From Acidimicrobiia bacterium (GTDB lineage: Bacteria > Actinomycetota > Acidimicrobiia > IMCC26256 > JAOSJL01), in the NCBI GenBank assembly GCA_027494115.1, contig JAOSJL010000001.1, forward strand, positions 1,327,926 through 1,391,925: a stretch of DNA of 64,000 nucleotides. Reading direction: 5' to 3'. Within the stretch, counting starts at the first letter, position 1; every line of letters begins with the position of its first letter. Shown here piece after piece: positions 1-8,847 of the stretch. The position numbers were made by a program, and so were the translations under genes. The notes below the pieces were generated by a model that worked only from the letters and a program-made list of their open reading frames with translations, had not been told where the DNA came from and ran no database searches.

Positions 1-478
1 CAGCCTTCGGAGCGCCGGTCGTACCACTCGTGAAGAGGAGGATCGCCACCTCCTCGGGGTCGAGCGACCAGCTCGTCTCGGCGGTATCGCCGGCCCGGGC
101 ACGCTCGACGAAGTCCGTGCGCTCGACCACGGTCGTGTCGGACCGAGGGGAGAGGCGCGCGGCGGCTTCTTCTTCGGCCACGAGATACGCAGGTGACACG
201 CGGGCCACGAGCGCGTCGAGCTCCGAGCCCGTGAGCCGGTAGTTGAGCGGAGCGAACGGCACGCCCGCCCAGGCACTTGCGAACAGACCGATCGGAACGG
301 CGAGGCTGTTGACATCGAGAACCGCCATGTACTCGGACTCGGACGCGGTGATCTCGGACGCAGCGGCTCCGGCCGCACCGAAGAGCTCGGAGTACGTGAG
401 CACCTCGGAACCGTTTGTGAGCGCCGGCCGGTCACCGAAGCCCGATGCCGCCATCTCGAGCAGCATCATCAGGTTCAT
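1..478 (-). CDS. Acyl-CoA synthetase (AMP-binding), N-terminal part, cut by window edge
   Basis: Reading the minus strand from an ATG at 478 gives about 159 residues of an adenylate-forming ligase that runs off the window. The N-terminus has the usual order: a 'GDRPAL..G...TYSEL' opening, an 'FAPLNYRLTGSEL' stretch, and the AMP-binding P-loop FTSGTTGAPKA at the very edge. The family activates fatty or aromatic acids to CoA thioesters using ATP. The gene starts 4 bp after the stop of the small upstream protein, so it is probably co-transcribed with it. Substrate cannot be judged because the acceptor-binding part is outside the window. Confidence 0.88.
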   Translation of the reverse strand, partial: MNLMMLLEMAASGFGDRPALTNGSEVLTYSELFGAAGAAASEITASESEYMAVLDVNSLAVPIGLFASAWAGVPFAPLNYRLTGSELDALVARVSPAYLVAEEEAAARLSPRSDTTVVERTDFVERARAGDTAETSWSLDPEEVAILLFTSGTTGAPKA

Positions 479-482
479 GGCG

Positions 483-794
483 TCAGTCCGATGACGGAAG
501 TGGCTTCGCGTCTTTCAGCTCGAGGAGTTCCCCGTTGACGCCGACCGATCCGTCACCCGGCTTGGTGCACAGGACCTCGAGATCGCCGTCGCTGTTCGTG
601 TATCGCTTTCCGAGGGCCGTTCCGTCGGCTGCATCGGACGAGACCGTTGCCCCTTCCGGGGCTTCCTCGTCCATGCCGATCATCGCTGCTCCTCCGCATG
701 TCAGGTCGACGTCACCGTCGGGCGCCGCAACGACCATCACCTCGGTGGCGCACACCGCACTGCGGAGTCGGGAACCAACTGTCAGTTCAGCCAT
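483..794 (-). CDS. Small conserved protein with a CGGAAM motif
   Basis: This is a 103-residue acidic protein beginning MAELTVGSRLRSAVCATEV, with a central CGGAAM motif and an LEVLCTKPGDG segment near the C-terminus (three cysteines in all). I chose the internal ATG at 794 because the longer frame to 863 overlaps the SnoaL-like gene and has no family-like sequence. I do not recognise a function. From memory, similar short proteins occur beside acyl-CoA ligases in actinobacteria, which matches this position directly upstream of one. No signal peptide or membrane segment is visible. Confidence 0.65.
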   Translation of the reverse strand: MAELTVGSRLRSAVCATEVMVVAAPDGDVDLTCGGAAMIGMDEEAPEGATVSSDAADGTALGKRYTNSDGDLEVLCTKPGDGSVGVNGELLELKDAKPLPSSD

Positions 795-822
795 CGTTGT
801 CGAAGCCTCCCGGTACTCGTCG

Positions 823-1266
823 TCACGGAACCTTCGGTGCCTCACGGAGGGACACGAAGTCATACATCGTCACCTTGCGCGACTGGAACTTCCACTCGCC
901 GGCGACTCGAACGTAGCGGTCATCGTAGAAGCCGCTACTCAGCAGATTCCTGCCGTTGACGGTAGCCCTCAGGTCGAGATAACAGGTTCCGCCCGCGACA
1001 TCGCCGTCCAGGTCGATGACGTGATTGTGCACGAACGGATGGAAATCGTCGTCAGCGAGCATCTCCTCGAAGCCCTCGAGGAGCGCCTGTGTCCCGCGAA
1101 TCGTCGGCAGATCCGGGGTGTCCATCGTGGCGTCCTCGGCGAAGAGGTCGACGATGGCCGCGATGTCCTTGTGCCACACGTGGTGGGCGTAGCGTCGCGG
1201 CAGGTCGCGGATGGCTTCCCGATCCGCCAACTCGCGCAGGACGGTCTCGCTTCCCGCTTGTGCCAT
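823..1266 (-). CDS. SnoaL-like / NTF2-fold protein
   Basis: The 147-residue protein has the alpha+beta cone pattern of SnoaL-like proteins: an N-terminal 'LADREAIRDLPRRYAHHVWHKD' helix, 'IVDLFAEDATMDTPD', 'F.PFVHNHVIDLDGD', and a C-terminal strand 'WKFQSRKVTMYDF'. Members are small cyclases, hydratases, isomerases or binding proteins. The fold is clear but the reaction is not. It is first in a minus-strand unit with the small CGGAAM protein and the acyl-CoA ligase. Its promoter should lie in the 1267-1473 region shared with the divergent CoA-transferase. Confidence 0.75.
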   Translation of the reverse strand: MAQAGSETVLRELADREAIRDLPRRYAHHVWHKDIAAIVDLFAEDATMDTPDLPTIRGTQALLEGFEEMLADDDFHPFVHNHVIDLDGDVAGGTCYLDLRATVNGRNLLSSGFYDDRYVRVAGEWKFQSRKVTMYDFVSLREAPKVP

Positions 1267-1284
1267 GGGTGCTACCGATCTTCG

Positions 1285-1331
1285 TTGCTCACCGGTGGTC
1301 GGAGAAGACGGTCTTGCTCACCGATGGTCGG
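1285..1331. repeat. Two near-identical 18-bp copies in the divergent promoter region
   Basis: TTGCTCACCGGTGGTCGG at 1285-1302 recurs at 1314-1331 with one mismatch, an offset of 29 bp. Both lie in the non-coding gap between the SnoaL-like and CoA-transferase genes. They could be tandem-duplication debris or a paired binding site. Confidence 0.6.
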
Positions 1332-1354
1332 GAAAATGCTACTACAGCCCGGGA

Positions 1355-1375
1355 ATCCTAACCAACTGGTAGGAT
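1355..1375. promoter_or_regulatory. Candidate operator, ACCA-NN-TGGT type, site 1
   Basis: ACCAACTGGT lies at 1361-1370 and is flanked by perfect 6-bp arms ATCCTA (1355-1360) and TAGGAT (1370-1375). The same 10-mer recurs in two other divergent promoter regions of this window (7942-7951 on the opposite strand with one change, and 15786-15795). The size and symmetry suit a TetR-family repressor, but no regulator gene adjoins it. Confidence 0.5.
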
Positions 1376-1432
1376 CCAGCGCTTGCCGAGATCCAGCGTG
1401 CCGAGATCGAGCTCGCCGGGATTCAGCGTGCC
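1373..1432. repeat. Four degenerate 15-bp tandem repeats in a leader
   Basis: Four consecutive 15-bp units resembling GAGATCCAGCGTGCC fill 1373-1432, between the candidate operator and the start of the CoA-transferase gene. They would lie in the untranslated leader of that gene. No function is evident. Confidence 0.6.
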
Positions 1433-1473
1433 GGGAGTCATGATCGATCCGAGGGGGGAGGGGTTGCACGACC

Positions 1474-3989
1474 ATGGGTAGCGCCTTGGAGGGCGTCGTC
1501 GTCCTCGATTGCACCACCGAGATGTGGTCGTCGCTTGCCGGCGCGCTCCTGGGGACTTCGGCGCAGACGTGATCCGTATCGAAGACCTCTCCCGGGCCGC
1601 CCGCAACCCGAATCGCGACGGACAGCATCCCCGTGAAGCTTTCGACGCCGAGGCCGAGCTGATCCACCGCAACAAACGCAGCGTCGGCCTCGACCTCCAC
1701 GATGTGAGGGGACGCGAGATTCTCCAACGCCTCATGGCCGACGCTGACGTGTTCCTCACCGACCTCCCCTTCGAGACGCTCGACGAGGAGGGATGGAGCT
1801 ACGCGGATCTCACCGAGCTGAACGCCGACCTCATCTATGCACGCGGTTCGGGCTTCGGCCCCCAGGGCCCCGCCCGCGATCTGCCGGCCCTCGACGAGCT
1901 CGCCGCCGCTCGTACCGGCGTCATGCCCACGCTGGGCCAGCCCGGCCAGCCACCCGTGTACACGGGGGTCGGCCAGATGTACACGTCGGTCATGTTGGCC
2001 TTCGGCATCGTGATGGCGCTTCACCATCGCGCCGAGACCGGCGAGGGCCAGGTCGTGGACGCCTCCCTCTTCGCCGGGAACATGTACGCGGCCTCATTGA
2101 ACGTCGACGCCTACCTCGCTATGCGGGACGATCGCCTTTCGGAACGGATCGCGCGTCTCGACGCCGGCAATCCGATGAGCGGTGCCGGTCTGGCCTACCC
2201 CACATCCGACGGTCGTTGGGTGACGCTCACGATGCCCGACAGCGATCGCTGGTGGCCGGCCTTCTCCGAGGTGATGGGTCTCGATGTCGACGATCCGCGC
2301 TTCGACACGCACGACAAGCGGTGCGGCGAGAGTCGCCACGAGATGATGAATCTGCTCGACGATCTCTTCTCCCGACGACCCGCGGCGTACTGGCGTACGC
2401 GCTTCGACGAGAAGCAACTCTCGGCCGACATCATGGAGAAGTACGACTACCCCGCGCAGTACCAGCAGGCGTTCATCAACCACTACATCCTGAACCTCGA
2501 GCACCCCAGCTACGGCAAGTACCAGAGCCTGGGGTTCCCGATCCACATGAGCGAGACTCCGGCCCGGCTCCGGCGCATGGCTCCCGGTATCGGACAGCAC
2601 TCGGCGGAGATCCTCGACGACGCCCTGGGCTATTCGGACGCCGAGCTCGAGGAGCTCGAAGGGGACGGGGTCATCGGCACCGCCAGGAACGGTGTGACCG
2701 GCGACAGCTCTGGCAACAGCGCGGTCGAGATCCGGTCTCGTCGTGGGGGCGAGGAGGCCGGTCCCGCCCGCGACACCGACACGACGAAAGCACTGGAGGG
2801 CATCCGCGTCCTCGACCTGACCGTGTGGTTCCAGGGTCCGATCTGCGCCCAGCACCTCGCCGACTTCGGTGCCGAGGTGATCCACATCGAGCGGCCCGGG
2901 ACCGGCGACCAGGCGCGCGGTGTGCGAAGCATCAACGCCGTACCCGTTGCCGACTGGAACCAGTACTTCCTGGTGGTCAATCGCAACAAGAAGAGCATGG
3001 CGATCGACCTGAAGTCCGACGAGGGGCGCGACATCCTCTACAGGCTCGTGGCGGAGTCCGACGTCTTCCTCTGGAACCAGAGCATGGCGAACCTGGAGAC
3101 CCTGGGCCTCGACTACGAGAAGCTCTCGTCGATCAATCCCCGTCTGATCTATGCGACCAACAGCGGCTACGGCCACCGCGGTCTGAACAAGCCGGCGTTC
3201 GACATGACCGTCCAGGCCCTCACGGGCATCATGACCCGGCTCGGCGAGCCGGGGCAGCCGCCGAGCTATCTGGGCCTCGGGGCCGGCGACGCCTACGGCG
3301 GCTTGATGTCCGCCTTGGGCATCATGCTGGCGCTGTACCGACGGCGGGAGACCGGCGTCGGCCAGTACGTCGACGCCTCGCTGTTGGGGGCGCAGCTGTT
3401 TCTCGCAGCGCCGACGCTTCAGACGTTCCTGGCGACCCGCAAGAGCTTCTACTCCGATCAGCGGTCACGCAAGGAGGCGGGTAACCCGCTGTGGAACCAG
3501 TATCCCGCCAAGGACCGCTGGCTCTTCCTCTGCCTCGAGAACACCGACGAGAACTGGTCGACACTGTGTCGGGCGCTCGAGTGCGACGATCTCGTGGCCG
3601 ATTCCCGTTTCGCCGACGCGAACCAGCGTGCCGAGCACGCCGCCGATCTGGTGGATCTCCTCGACGGCATCCTGGTGGAGCGGGAGGCGGGGGAGTGGAT
3701 GGAACGTCTCCGCTCGTGCGGTGTGACCGCTGCCCCCGTCGATGCCTTCAAGGACCTGGCCGAGGACGAGCAGGCCTGGGCCAACGACTACTTCGTCAAG
3801 GCTCACTGCGACGCGGTGAACCGCGACGTGGAGTTCCGCGGCCTGCCTGTGACCCTCAGCAAGACCCCCGGGCGCGTCGAGGCGTTGGGGCCCGAGCTGG
3901 GCCAGGACACAGAGCTGATCCTCATCGACACGCTCGGCTACTCATGGGACGAGATCAGTGAGTTCAAGGCAAAGGGAGCGATCCCGTGA
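1474..3989 (+). CDS. Double-domain CaiB/BaiF CoA-transferase (interrupted by a 1-base deletion)
   Basis: Family III CoA-transferases move CoA between carboxylic acids through an aspartyl-CoA intermediate. Here two complete copies are fused. Copy 1 runs to about residue 400 and carries HRAETGEGQVVDASLFAG. Copy 2 opens with 'LEGIRVLDLTVWFQGPICAQHLADFGAEV' near residue 425 and has RRETGVGQYVDASLLG. Translation from the ATG at 1474 gives an excellent family N-terminus (MGSALEGVVVLDC) that hits a stop after 32 codons. Adding one G to the run at 1551-1554 joins it to the long downstream frame (GDFGADVIRIE). I therefore give the whole region. A shorter start at 1509 would lose the N-terminal strand. 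The next gene overlaps by 4 bp. Confidence 0.85.
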
Positions 3990-5227
3990 GCACCGACGCG
4001 AAGCACCCGCCCGCTGCGTCCGGTCCTCTCGACGACCTGCGCGTCCTCGAGATCTCCACGATGATGGCGGGTCCCTACGCCGCGACCCTGCTCGGGGATC
4101 TCGGCGCGGACGTCCTCAAGATCGAGTCGCACTACGGCGACGAGAGCCGGCACGTCGGGCCCGAGCGTGACGGGGAACGCTCGGCTTTCCTGAGCCTGAA
4201 CCGCAGCAAGCGCGACATCGTCCTCGACCTCCGGCGCCCCGATGCTCGAGAGGTTTTCGCGCGTCTCGTGGAGACGGCGGACGTGGTCATCACCAACGTC
4301 CGCGAGCCGGCACTCTCGCGCCTCGGGCTCGACTACGAGGAGGTACGCCGTCACCGCCACGACATCATCTGGATCGGCGTGACCGCATTCGGAGCTGATG
4401 GGCCCTACGCCGGTTGGCCCGGCATCGACTTCCTGATCCAGGGTTACGCGGGACTGCTCGCACTGAACGGCGAGCCCGATGGCCCACCCGTGCGGGTCAC
4501 GATCCCCCTGATCGACACTCTCACCTCGGTGCTCGTCACCACGGCGGCGCTCGCCGCCGTCCACTCGCGCGCCGCCACCGGTGAGGGCCAACGCATCGAC
4601 GTTTCACTTCTCGACGCCCTGGTGCACGCGCAGGCCGCCGGTCTCGGCAGCTACCTCGTCACGGGCGACGAGACGCCCCGGACCGGGAACCGCAGCCTCT
4701 ACTTCGCACCGTCGGGGATCTACGGCACCAAGGACGGGAAGTCGGTCGTCATCACCTGCCCCTCCGAGCGCTTCTTCGAGAAGCTGTGCAGCGCGCTCGA
4801 CGCGGACTGGGTACGAGACCCGCGTTTCGAGAACATCGAGCGTCGGCTCGAGAACGAGGACGCGCTCGACAGCGCTATCGAGAAGCGTTGCAGGAGCTTT
4901 GATTCCGACGAGCTGCTCGAGCGCCTCATTGCAGCGGACGTGCTGAGTGCACCGCTCAACGAGGTCGGTGACGTCGTGGCGGATCCGCAGATTCTCCACA
5001 ACCGGATGATCGTCACCACCGAGCACGAGAAGCTCGGGCCGCTCAGCGTGACGGGCGTACCGATCCACTTCGCGGGCACGCCCGCGAGTGTGCGGCAGCC
5101 ACCACCTCTCCAGGGGCAGCACACGGAGGAGGTCCTCGCGGAGCTCGGCTACCGGCCCGAGAAGATCGCCGAGCTGGTGCGCGACGGAGCTGCCGCCACG
5201 AGTACCGAGCTCGAGAACTCCGAATGA
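3986..5227 (+). CDS. CaiB/BaiF CoA-transferase, single domain
   Basis: This 413-residue family III CoA-transferase is of normal length. Family features are 'LDDLRVLEISTMMAGPYAATLLGDLGADVLKIE' at the N-terminus, 'LNRSKRDIVLDLRRPDAREVF', and HSRAATGEGQRIDVSLLDA around the catalytic-aspartate region. It starts at a GTG that overlaps the stop of the double-domain paralogue (GTGA), so the two are translationally coupled. Together they probably load CoA onto an acid before beta-oxidation-like steps. CoA donor and acceptor cannot be read from sequence. Confidence 0.9.
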   Translation: MSTDAKHPPAASGPLDDLRVLEISTMMAGPYAATLLGDLGADVLKIESHYGDESRHVGPERDGERSAFLSLNRSKRDIVLDLRRPDAREVFARLVETADVVITNVREPALSRLGLDYEEVRRHRHDIIWIGVTAFGADGPYAGWPGIDFLIQGYAGLLALNGEPDGPPVRVTIPLIDTLTSVLVTTAALAAVHSRAATGEGQRIDVSLLDALVHAQAAGLGSYLVTGDETPRTGNRSLYFAPSGIYGTKDGKSVVITCPSERFFEKLCSALDADWVRDPRFENIERRLENEDALDSAIEKRCRSFDSDELLERLIAADVLSAPLNEVGDVVADPQILHNRMIVTTEHEKLGPLSVTGVPIHFAGTPASVRQPPPLQGQHTEEVLAELGYRPEKIAELVRDGAAATSTELENSE

Positions 5228-5279
5228 CAAGTCCGACCGAATGACAGGTCCGACTCATATGACAGAGATCACGATGACA
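5224..5279 (+). repeat. Short tandem repeats each beginning ATGACA
   Basis: Four copies of ATGACA start at 5224, 5241, 5259 and 5274. The first two belong to 17-bp units that match at most positions (ATGACARGTCCGACYGA). The repeats fill the gap between the CoA-transferase stop and the GTG of the next gene and create several out-of-frame start codons. Confidence 0.6.
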
Positions 5280-5289
5280 GGAGCGATCC

Positions 5290-6942
5290 GTGGCTGATGA
5301 CCTCTTCGACTTCGACGCCGACGTACTCGTCGTGGGCACGGGGGGCGCCGGGTTCGCCGCCGCCATCACGGCCGCGGTCGAAGGTGCCTCGGTGGTGATG
5401 TTCGAGCGCAACGACCACATCGGCGGAACCACCGGAGCCTCGGGCGGCACAGCCTGGATTCCCAACAACAGATCTCTGCGGGAGCAGGGCAAGCAAGACC
5501 CCCGCGACGACGCTCTCCGCTACATGTGCAAGATGTCGCACCCGCAGTACTACTACGCCGACCACCCGACGCTCGGTCTGCCCGCCGACGCCTACGAGCT
5601 CATCGCGAACCACTACGACAGCGGCTCTGTGGCGATCGACTACCTCACCGAGGCCGGGGTGCTCGACCTCACCGCCGACACGAGAGCTCCCGATCCCGAC
5701 AACCCGATGGAGATGCCGTCGGGCAACCTGCTCCAGGGTTTCCCCGACTACGGGGCCGACCTCGAGGAAGACAAGCTGCCCACCGGACGGCACCTGTTCC
5801 CCACCCCCGGTACACCCGGCATGGTGGAGCAGTTCGAGCTGGGGGCCGCCAAGTACGGCGTCCAGATCGTGTTGGAGCATCAGGCCATGACGCTGCTACG
5901 CAACGACGAAGGCGAGGTCGCCGGGCTGCAGCTGCGCCGTGGCCACGAGGCCGTGCTGGCACGGGCGCGAAAGGCAGTCATCTTCGCATCGGGCGGCTAC
6001 GCACACAGCGCGGAGCTGATCGAGCGGTATCTGCCCGGCCGCATCTACGGCACGTGCTCGACCCTCGGTGCGCAGGGCGACTTCGTGCGCATAGGCCTCG
6101 AGGTCGGAGCTGCCCTCGGCAACATGAAGAACGCGTGGTGGAAACAGGTGCCTCTCGAAGCCGCCCTCGTGTCGCCGACGCCTCCGAGCGTCTGGCTGCC
6201 GTGGGGCGACAGCATGATCCATGTCAACAAGTACGGGAAACGGGTCGTCAACGAGAAGATGGGGTACTCCGACCGTAGCCAGATCCACTTCACCTACGAC
6301 CCGTCCGAGCGCGAGTACCCCAACCTGCTCTTGTTCATGATCTACGACGACGCCGTCGCGAGCTCCGACAGCATGGACGGGATGCGCCAGCCGTTGCCGA
6401 TGCCCGGCGAGGCGGACCCCGGGTTCGTGATCAAGGGCGAGACGTGGGACGAGCTCGCGGCCAAGATCGACGCCCGGCTCGCCGAGCACGAGGAGCACAC
6501 GGCGGGGCTCCGCCTCGACGCATCGTTCTCCGAGAACCTGGCCGCCACGATCGAGCGGTTCAACGGGTTCGCCGCCACGGGCGAGGATCTCGACTTCCAT
6601 CGGGGTGAGGGACCGATCAACCGGGCGTGGAACGGCCCGAACCGTGAGGGATCACCGAACCCCACGCTCGCGCCGTTCGCCGAGAAGGGCCCGTACCGCT
6701 GCATCATCGTTGGTGCCGGGATGCTCGACACCAACGGCGGCCCTGTCATCAACACGAGCGCGCAGGTGCTCGACGGTCACGGCACGCCGATCCCGGGGCT
6801 CTACGGCGCCGGCAACTGCATTGCCTCGCCCGCCGGTCAGGCGTACTGGGGTCCCGGCGCGACGATCGGCCTGGGTATCACCTACGGTCACCTGGCCGGG
6901 CGCGCGGCCGCCGCCGAACCCGAGAAGCGCTTCGACGTCTGA
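5290..6942 (+). CDS. KstD/fumarate-reductase-type FAD-binding dehydrogenase
   Basis: The 550-residue flavoprotein begins with an FAD Rossmann motif (VVGTGGAGFAAAITAAVEGA, then FERN), followed by GGTTGASGGTAWIPNN. It ends with GLYGAGNCIASPAGQAYWGPGATIGLGITYGHLAGRAAA. That C-terminal signature is shared by 3-ketosteroid delta-1-dehydrogenases and other FAD-dependent 'succinate dehydrogenase/fumarate reductase flavoprotein' members. They dehydrogenate ring ketones or enoates. The start is GTG at 5290. Context with CoA-transferases, Etf and a MenB/BadI-like enzyme suggests ring or side-chain degradation of a polycyclic substrate. Steroid specificity is inference only. Confidence 0.85.
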   Translation: MADDLFDFDADVLVVGTGGAGFAAAITAAVEGASVVMFERNDHIGGTTGASGGTAWIPNNRSLREQGKQDPRDDALRYMCKMSHPQYYYADHPTLGLPADAYELIANHYDSGSVAIDYLTEAGVLDLTADTRAPDPDNPMEMPSGNLLQGFPDYGADLEEDKLPTGRHLFPTPGTPGMVEQFELGAAKYGVQIVLEHQAMTLLRNDEGEVAGLQLRRGHEAVLARARKAVIFASGGYAHSAELIERYLPGRIYGTCSTLGAQGDFVRIGLEVGAALGNMKNAWWKQVPLEAALVSPTPPSVWLPWGDSMIHVNKYGKRVVNEKMGYSDRSQIHFTYDPSEREYPNLLLFMIYDDAVASSDSMDGMRQPLPMPGEADPGFVIKGETWDELAAKIDARLAEHEEHTAGLRLDASFSENLAATIERFNGFAATGEDLDFHRGEGPINRAWNGPNREGSPNPTLAPFAEKGPYRCIIVGAGMLDTNGGPVINTSAQVLDGHGTPIPGLYGAGNCIASPAGQAYWGPGATIGLGITYGHLAGRAAAAEPEKRFDV

Positions 6943-6947
6943 TTCGA

Positions 6948-7858
6948 CTATTTCTCGGATTCCGCGGATTCCGCGGATTCCTCGATGTCGCGCTCGTAGG
7001 CGTCCGCCAGGTCCGCGCGCATCTGGCGTTCCCGGTCGCGCAGCGCCCAGAAGCGGGGGTGCGTTTCTCGGTGAAGGACGCCCCTCCCTCCTTGCCTTCG
7101 GGCATGTCGAACCAGTCGGGGTAGAACTGGCTGGAGATGGCACCCATCTCGGCGTAGCCGTCCATCTCCTGGTCGAACGCAGCCTTGAGGATCTCCAGGC
7201 ATCCGGGGCTCACGGCCAACAGTTCCTCGCACCAGTTGTCGACTTCGTCGCCGAGTTGGTCGAGGGGGACGACCTTGTTCACCAGGCCCATCTCCAGGGC
7301 ATCGGCCGCCGAATAGCGGCGACAGAGCATCCACATCTCGCGCGCTTTCTTGGCGCCCACGACCTTGGTGAGATAGGGGACGAAGAAGCCATCCGCGGGG
7401 CTCGACACCCTCGGCCCGGCCTGACCGAACTTGGCGTCGTCGGCGGCGATCGTGAAGTCGCAGCAATAGGCCATGTGGTTGTGGCCACCCAGGCAGTAGC
7501 CCTGTACCGCGGCGATGACCGGCTTACGCGAAAGTCGGATCAGCCGGTTGTGGGGATAGCGGTTGTAGAAGGCGTCGCGCAGGCCCCACCGTTCCCATTC
7601 CACGTTCCCGCCCGCGCCGAAGTTGCGGCCACTGCCCGCGACCACGATCACCCCGATCGACGTGTCGTGGCTCGCGTCGTAGAAGGCACGGAACATCTCG
7701 TCCACGGTGGCGAGCGTCATCGTGTTGTACTCGTCGGGTTTGTCGATGGTGACCCGCGCCATCCCGCCTTCGAGCTCGTCGTGGTACTTCTTCTCGTAAC
7801 GGATCTCGGCGAAGTCGAAGCCGTCGCCCTCCACCTGTTCCCAGTTGGTCCAGGCCAT
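6948..7858 (-). CDS. MenB/BadI-like enoyl-CoA hydratase/isomerase (C-terminus shifted by 1-base deletion)
   Basis: This is a crotonase-fold protein of about 303 residues. It shows IDKPDEYNTMTL, oxyanion-hole segment SGRNFGAGGNVEWER, KPVIAAVQGYCLGGHNHMAY, and GAKKAREMWMLCRRYSAADALEMGLVNKVVP. The last segment resembles 1,4-dihydroxynaphthoyl-CoA synthase and 2-ketocyclohexanecarboxyl-CoA hydrolase more than plain enoyl-CoA hydratase, so Dieckmann-type ring closure or ring opening is possible. A frame break occurs in the C run (G run 7055-7059 on plus). With one more base the frame continues RFWALRDRERQMRADLADAYERD to a TAG at 6948. The tail contains a short EESAESAES repeat. It is convergent with the KstD-like gene and divergent from etfB. 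Confidence 0.82.
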
Positions 7859-7941
7859 CTCGGGTTCCCTCCCGTTCACCGTCCACCCTCGGAGTTTGAG
7901 TGCACCGGCGCAGGGGTCCTACCATCTGTGATGGAATCCTC

Positions 7942-7951
7942 ACCGGTTGGT
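7942..7951. promoter_or_regulatory. Candidate operator, ACCA-NN-TGGT type, site 2
   Basis: ACCGGTTGGT at 7942-7951 reads ACCAACCGGT on the minus strand, one base from the 10-mer at 1361 and 15786. It sits in the 158-bp gap between the divergent MenB/BadI-like gene and etfB, where it could control both. A 5-bp inverted repeat CCATC-TGT-GATGG lies about 20 bp upstream (7922-7934). Confidence 0.45.
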
Positions 7952-8016
7952 AGTGAAGTATCACCATAGCGTTCAACCCGGACCGTGCCGGAAGGTGCGC
8001 GCCGAAAGGTGATCGT

Positions 8017-8847
8017 ATGCGAATCGTCGTCTGCATCAAGGAGGTCCTGGATCCCGACGCCGTCAATGCCTACGCGCTCGCCGGTCGCCTCGAGATCGGC
8101 GACGACGACAAGACGCTCACGCAGACCACGATCCCGCGGTTGATGAACGGCTTCGACGAGCAGGCGATCGAGGCGGCGCTTCGGATGCGCGACGCCGGCA
8201 CCGACGCCACGATCTGCGTCGTCTCGGTCGGCTCTGATCTGACGGTTCCGCTGCGCCACGCCATGGCGCTGGGCGCGGACGAGGTCGTCGCCATCGAGCC
8301 TCCGTCCTCAACCGGGGACTACCACACGGTCGCGGCCTTGCTGGCGGCGTACATCCGATCCCACGGAGGGGCCGATCTCGTGTTGTGCGGTCGCCAGGCC
8401 TCCGACGACGACCAGGGTGTGGTGCCGGCGCTGATCGGTGAGTCACTCGGGATGCCGGTGGTGGCCATTGCGCGCGACGTCGAGGCGGCAGGATCCGCGG
8501 AGGCACCCGCGGTTCGGGTCACCCGGGTGACGCCTGACGGCGACGAGATCGTCGAGGCCACCTGTCCGGCCGTGGTGACGATCAGCAACGAGCTCGGCGA
8601 GCCGCGCTATCCGACCATGCCCATGAAGATGGCAGCTCGCCGTGTGAAACCGACCGACGTTTCCGCTACCGATCTTTCGCTCGATCCCCAGGCTCTGGAG
8701 CCGCGGGTCGTGATGACGCGCCAGTTCGTCCCCACCGTCAAGGGCGACTGCGAGTTCATCTCCGGAGACGAGCCGGCCGACGTCGCCGACCGACTGGTCA
8801 GGCGACTCCTCGAGGACAACATCGTTCGAGGTCGGTCCCCGCGATGA
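8017..8847 (+). CDS. etfB: Electron transfer flavoprotein beta subunit
   Basis: The 276-residue protein starts MRIVVCIKEVLDPDAV and carries 'RLMNGFDEQAIEAALRMRDAG', 'HAMALGADEVVAIE' and ASDDDQGVVPALIGESLGMP, all typical of EtfB (FixA). The EtfAB dimer accepts electrons from acyl-CoA dehydrogenases and related flavoproteins and passes them to Etf-quinone oxidoreductase. Its ATGA overlap with etfA shows an operon. It is the first gene of the plus-strand unit after the divergent promoter at 7.9 kb. Carriage inside this catabolic block suggests a dedicated Etf rather than the housekeeping copy. Confidence 0.95.
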   Translation: MRIVVCIKEVLDPDAVNAYALAGRLEIGDDDKTLTQTTIPRLMNGFDEQAIEAALRMRDAGTDATICVVSVGSDLTVPLRHAMALGADEVVAIEPPSSTGDYHTVAALLAAYIRSHGGADLVLCGRQASDDDQGVVPALIGESLGMPVVAIARDVEAAGSAEAPAVRVTRVTPDGDEIVEATCPAVVTISNELGEPRYPTMPMKMAARRVKPTDVSATDLSLDPQALEPRVVMTRQFVPTVKGDCEFISGDEPADVADRLVRRLLEDNIVRGRSPR

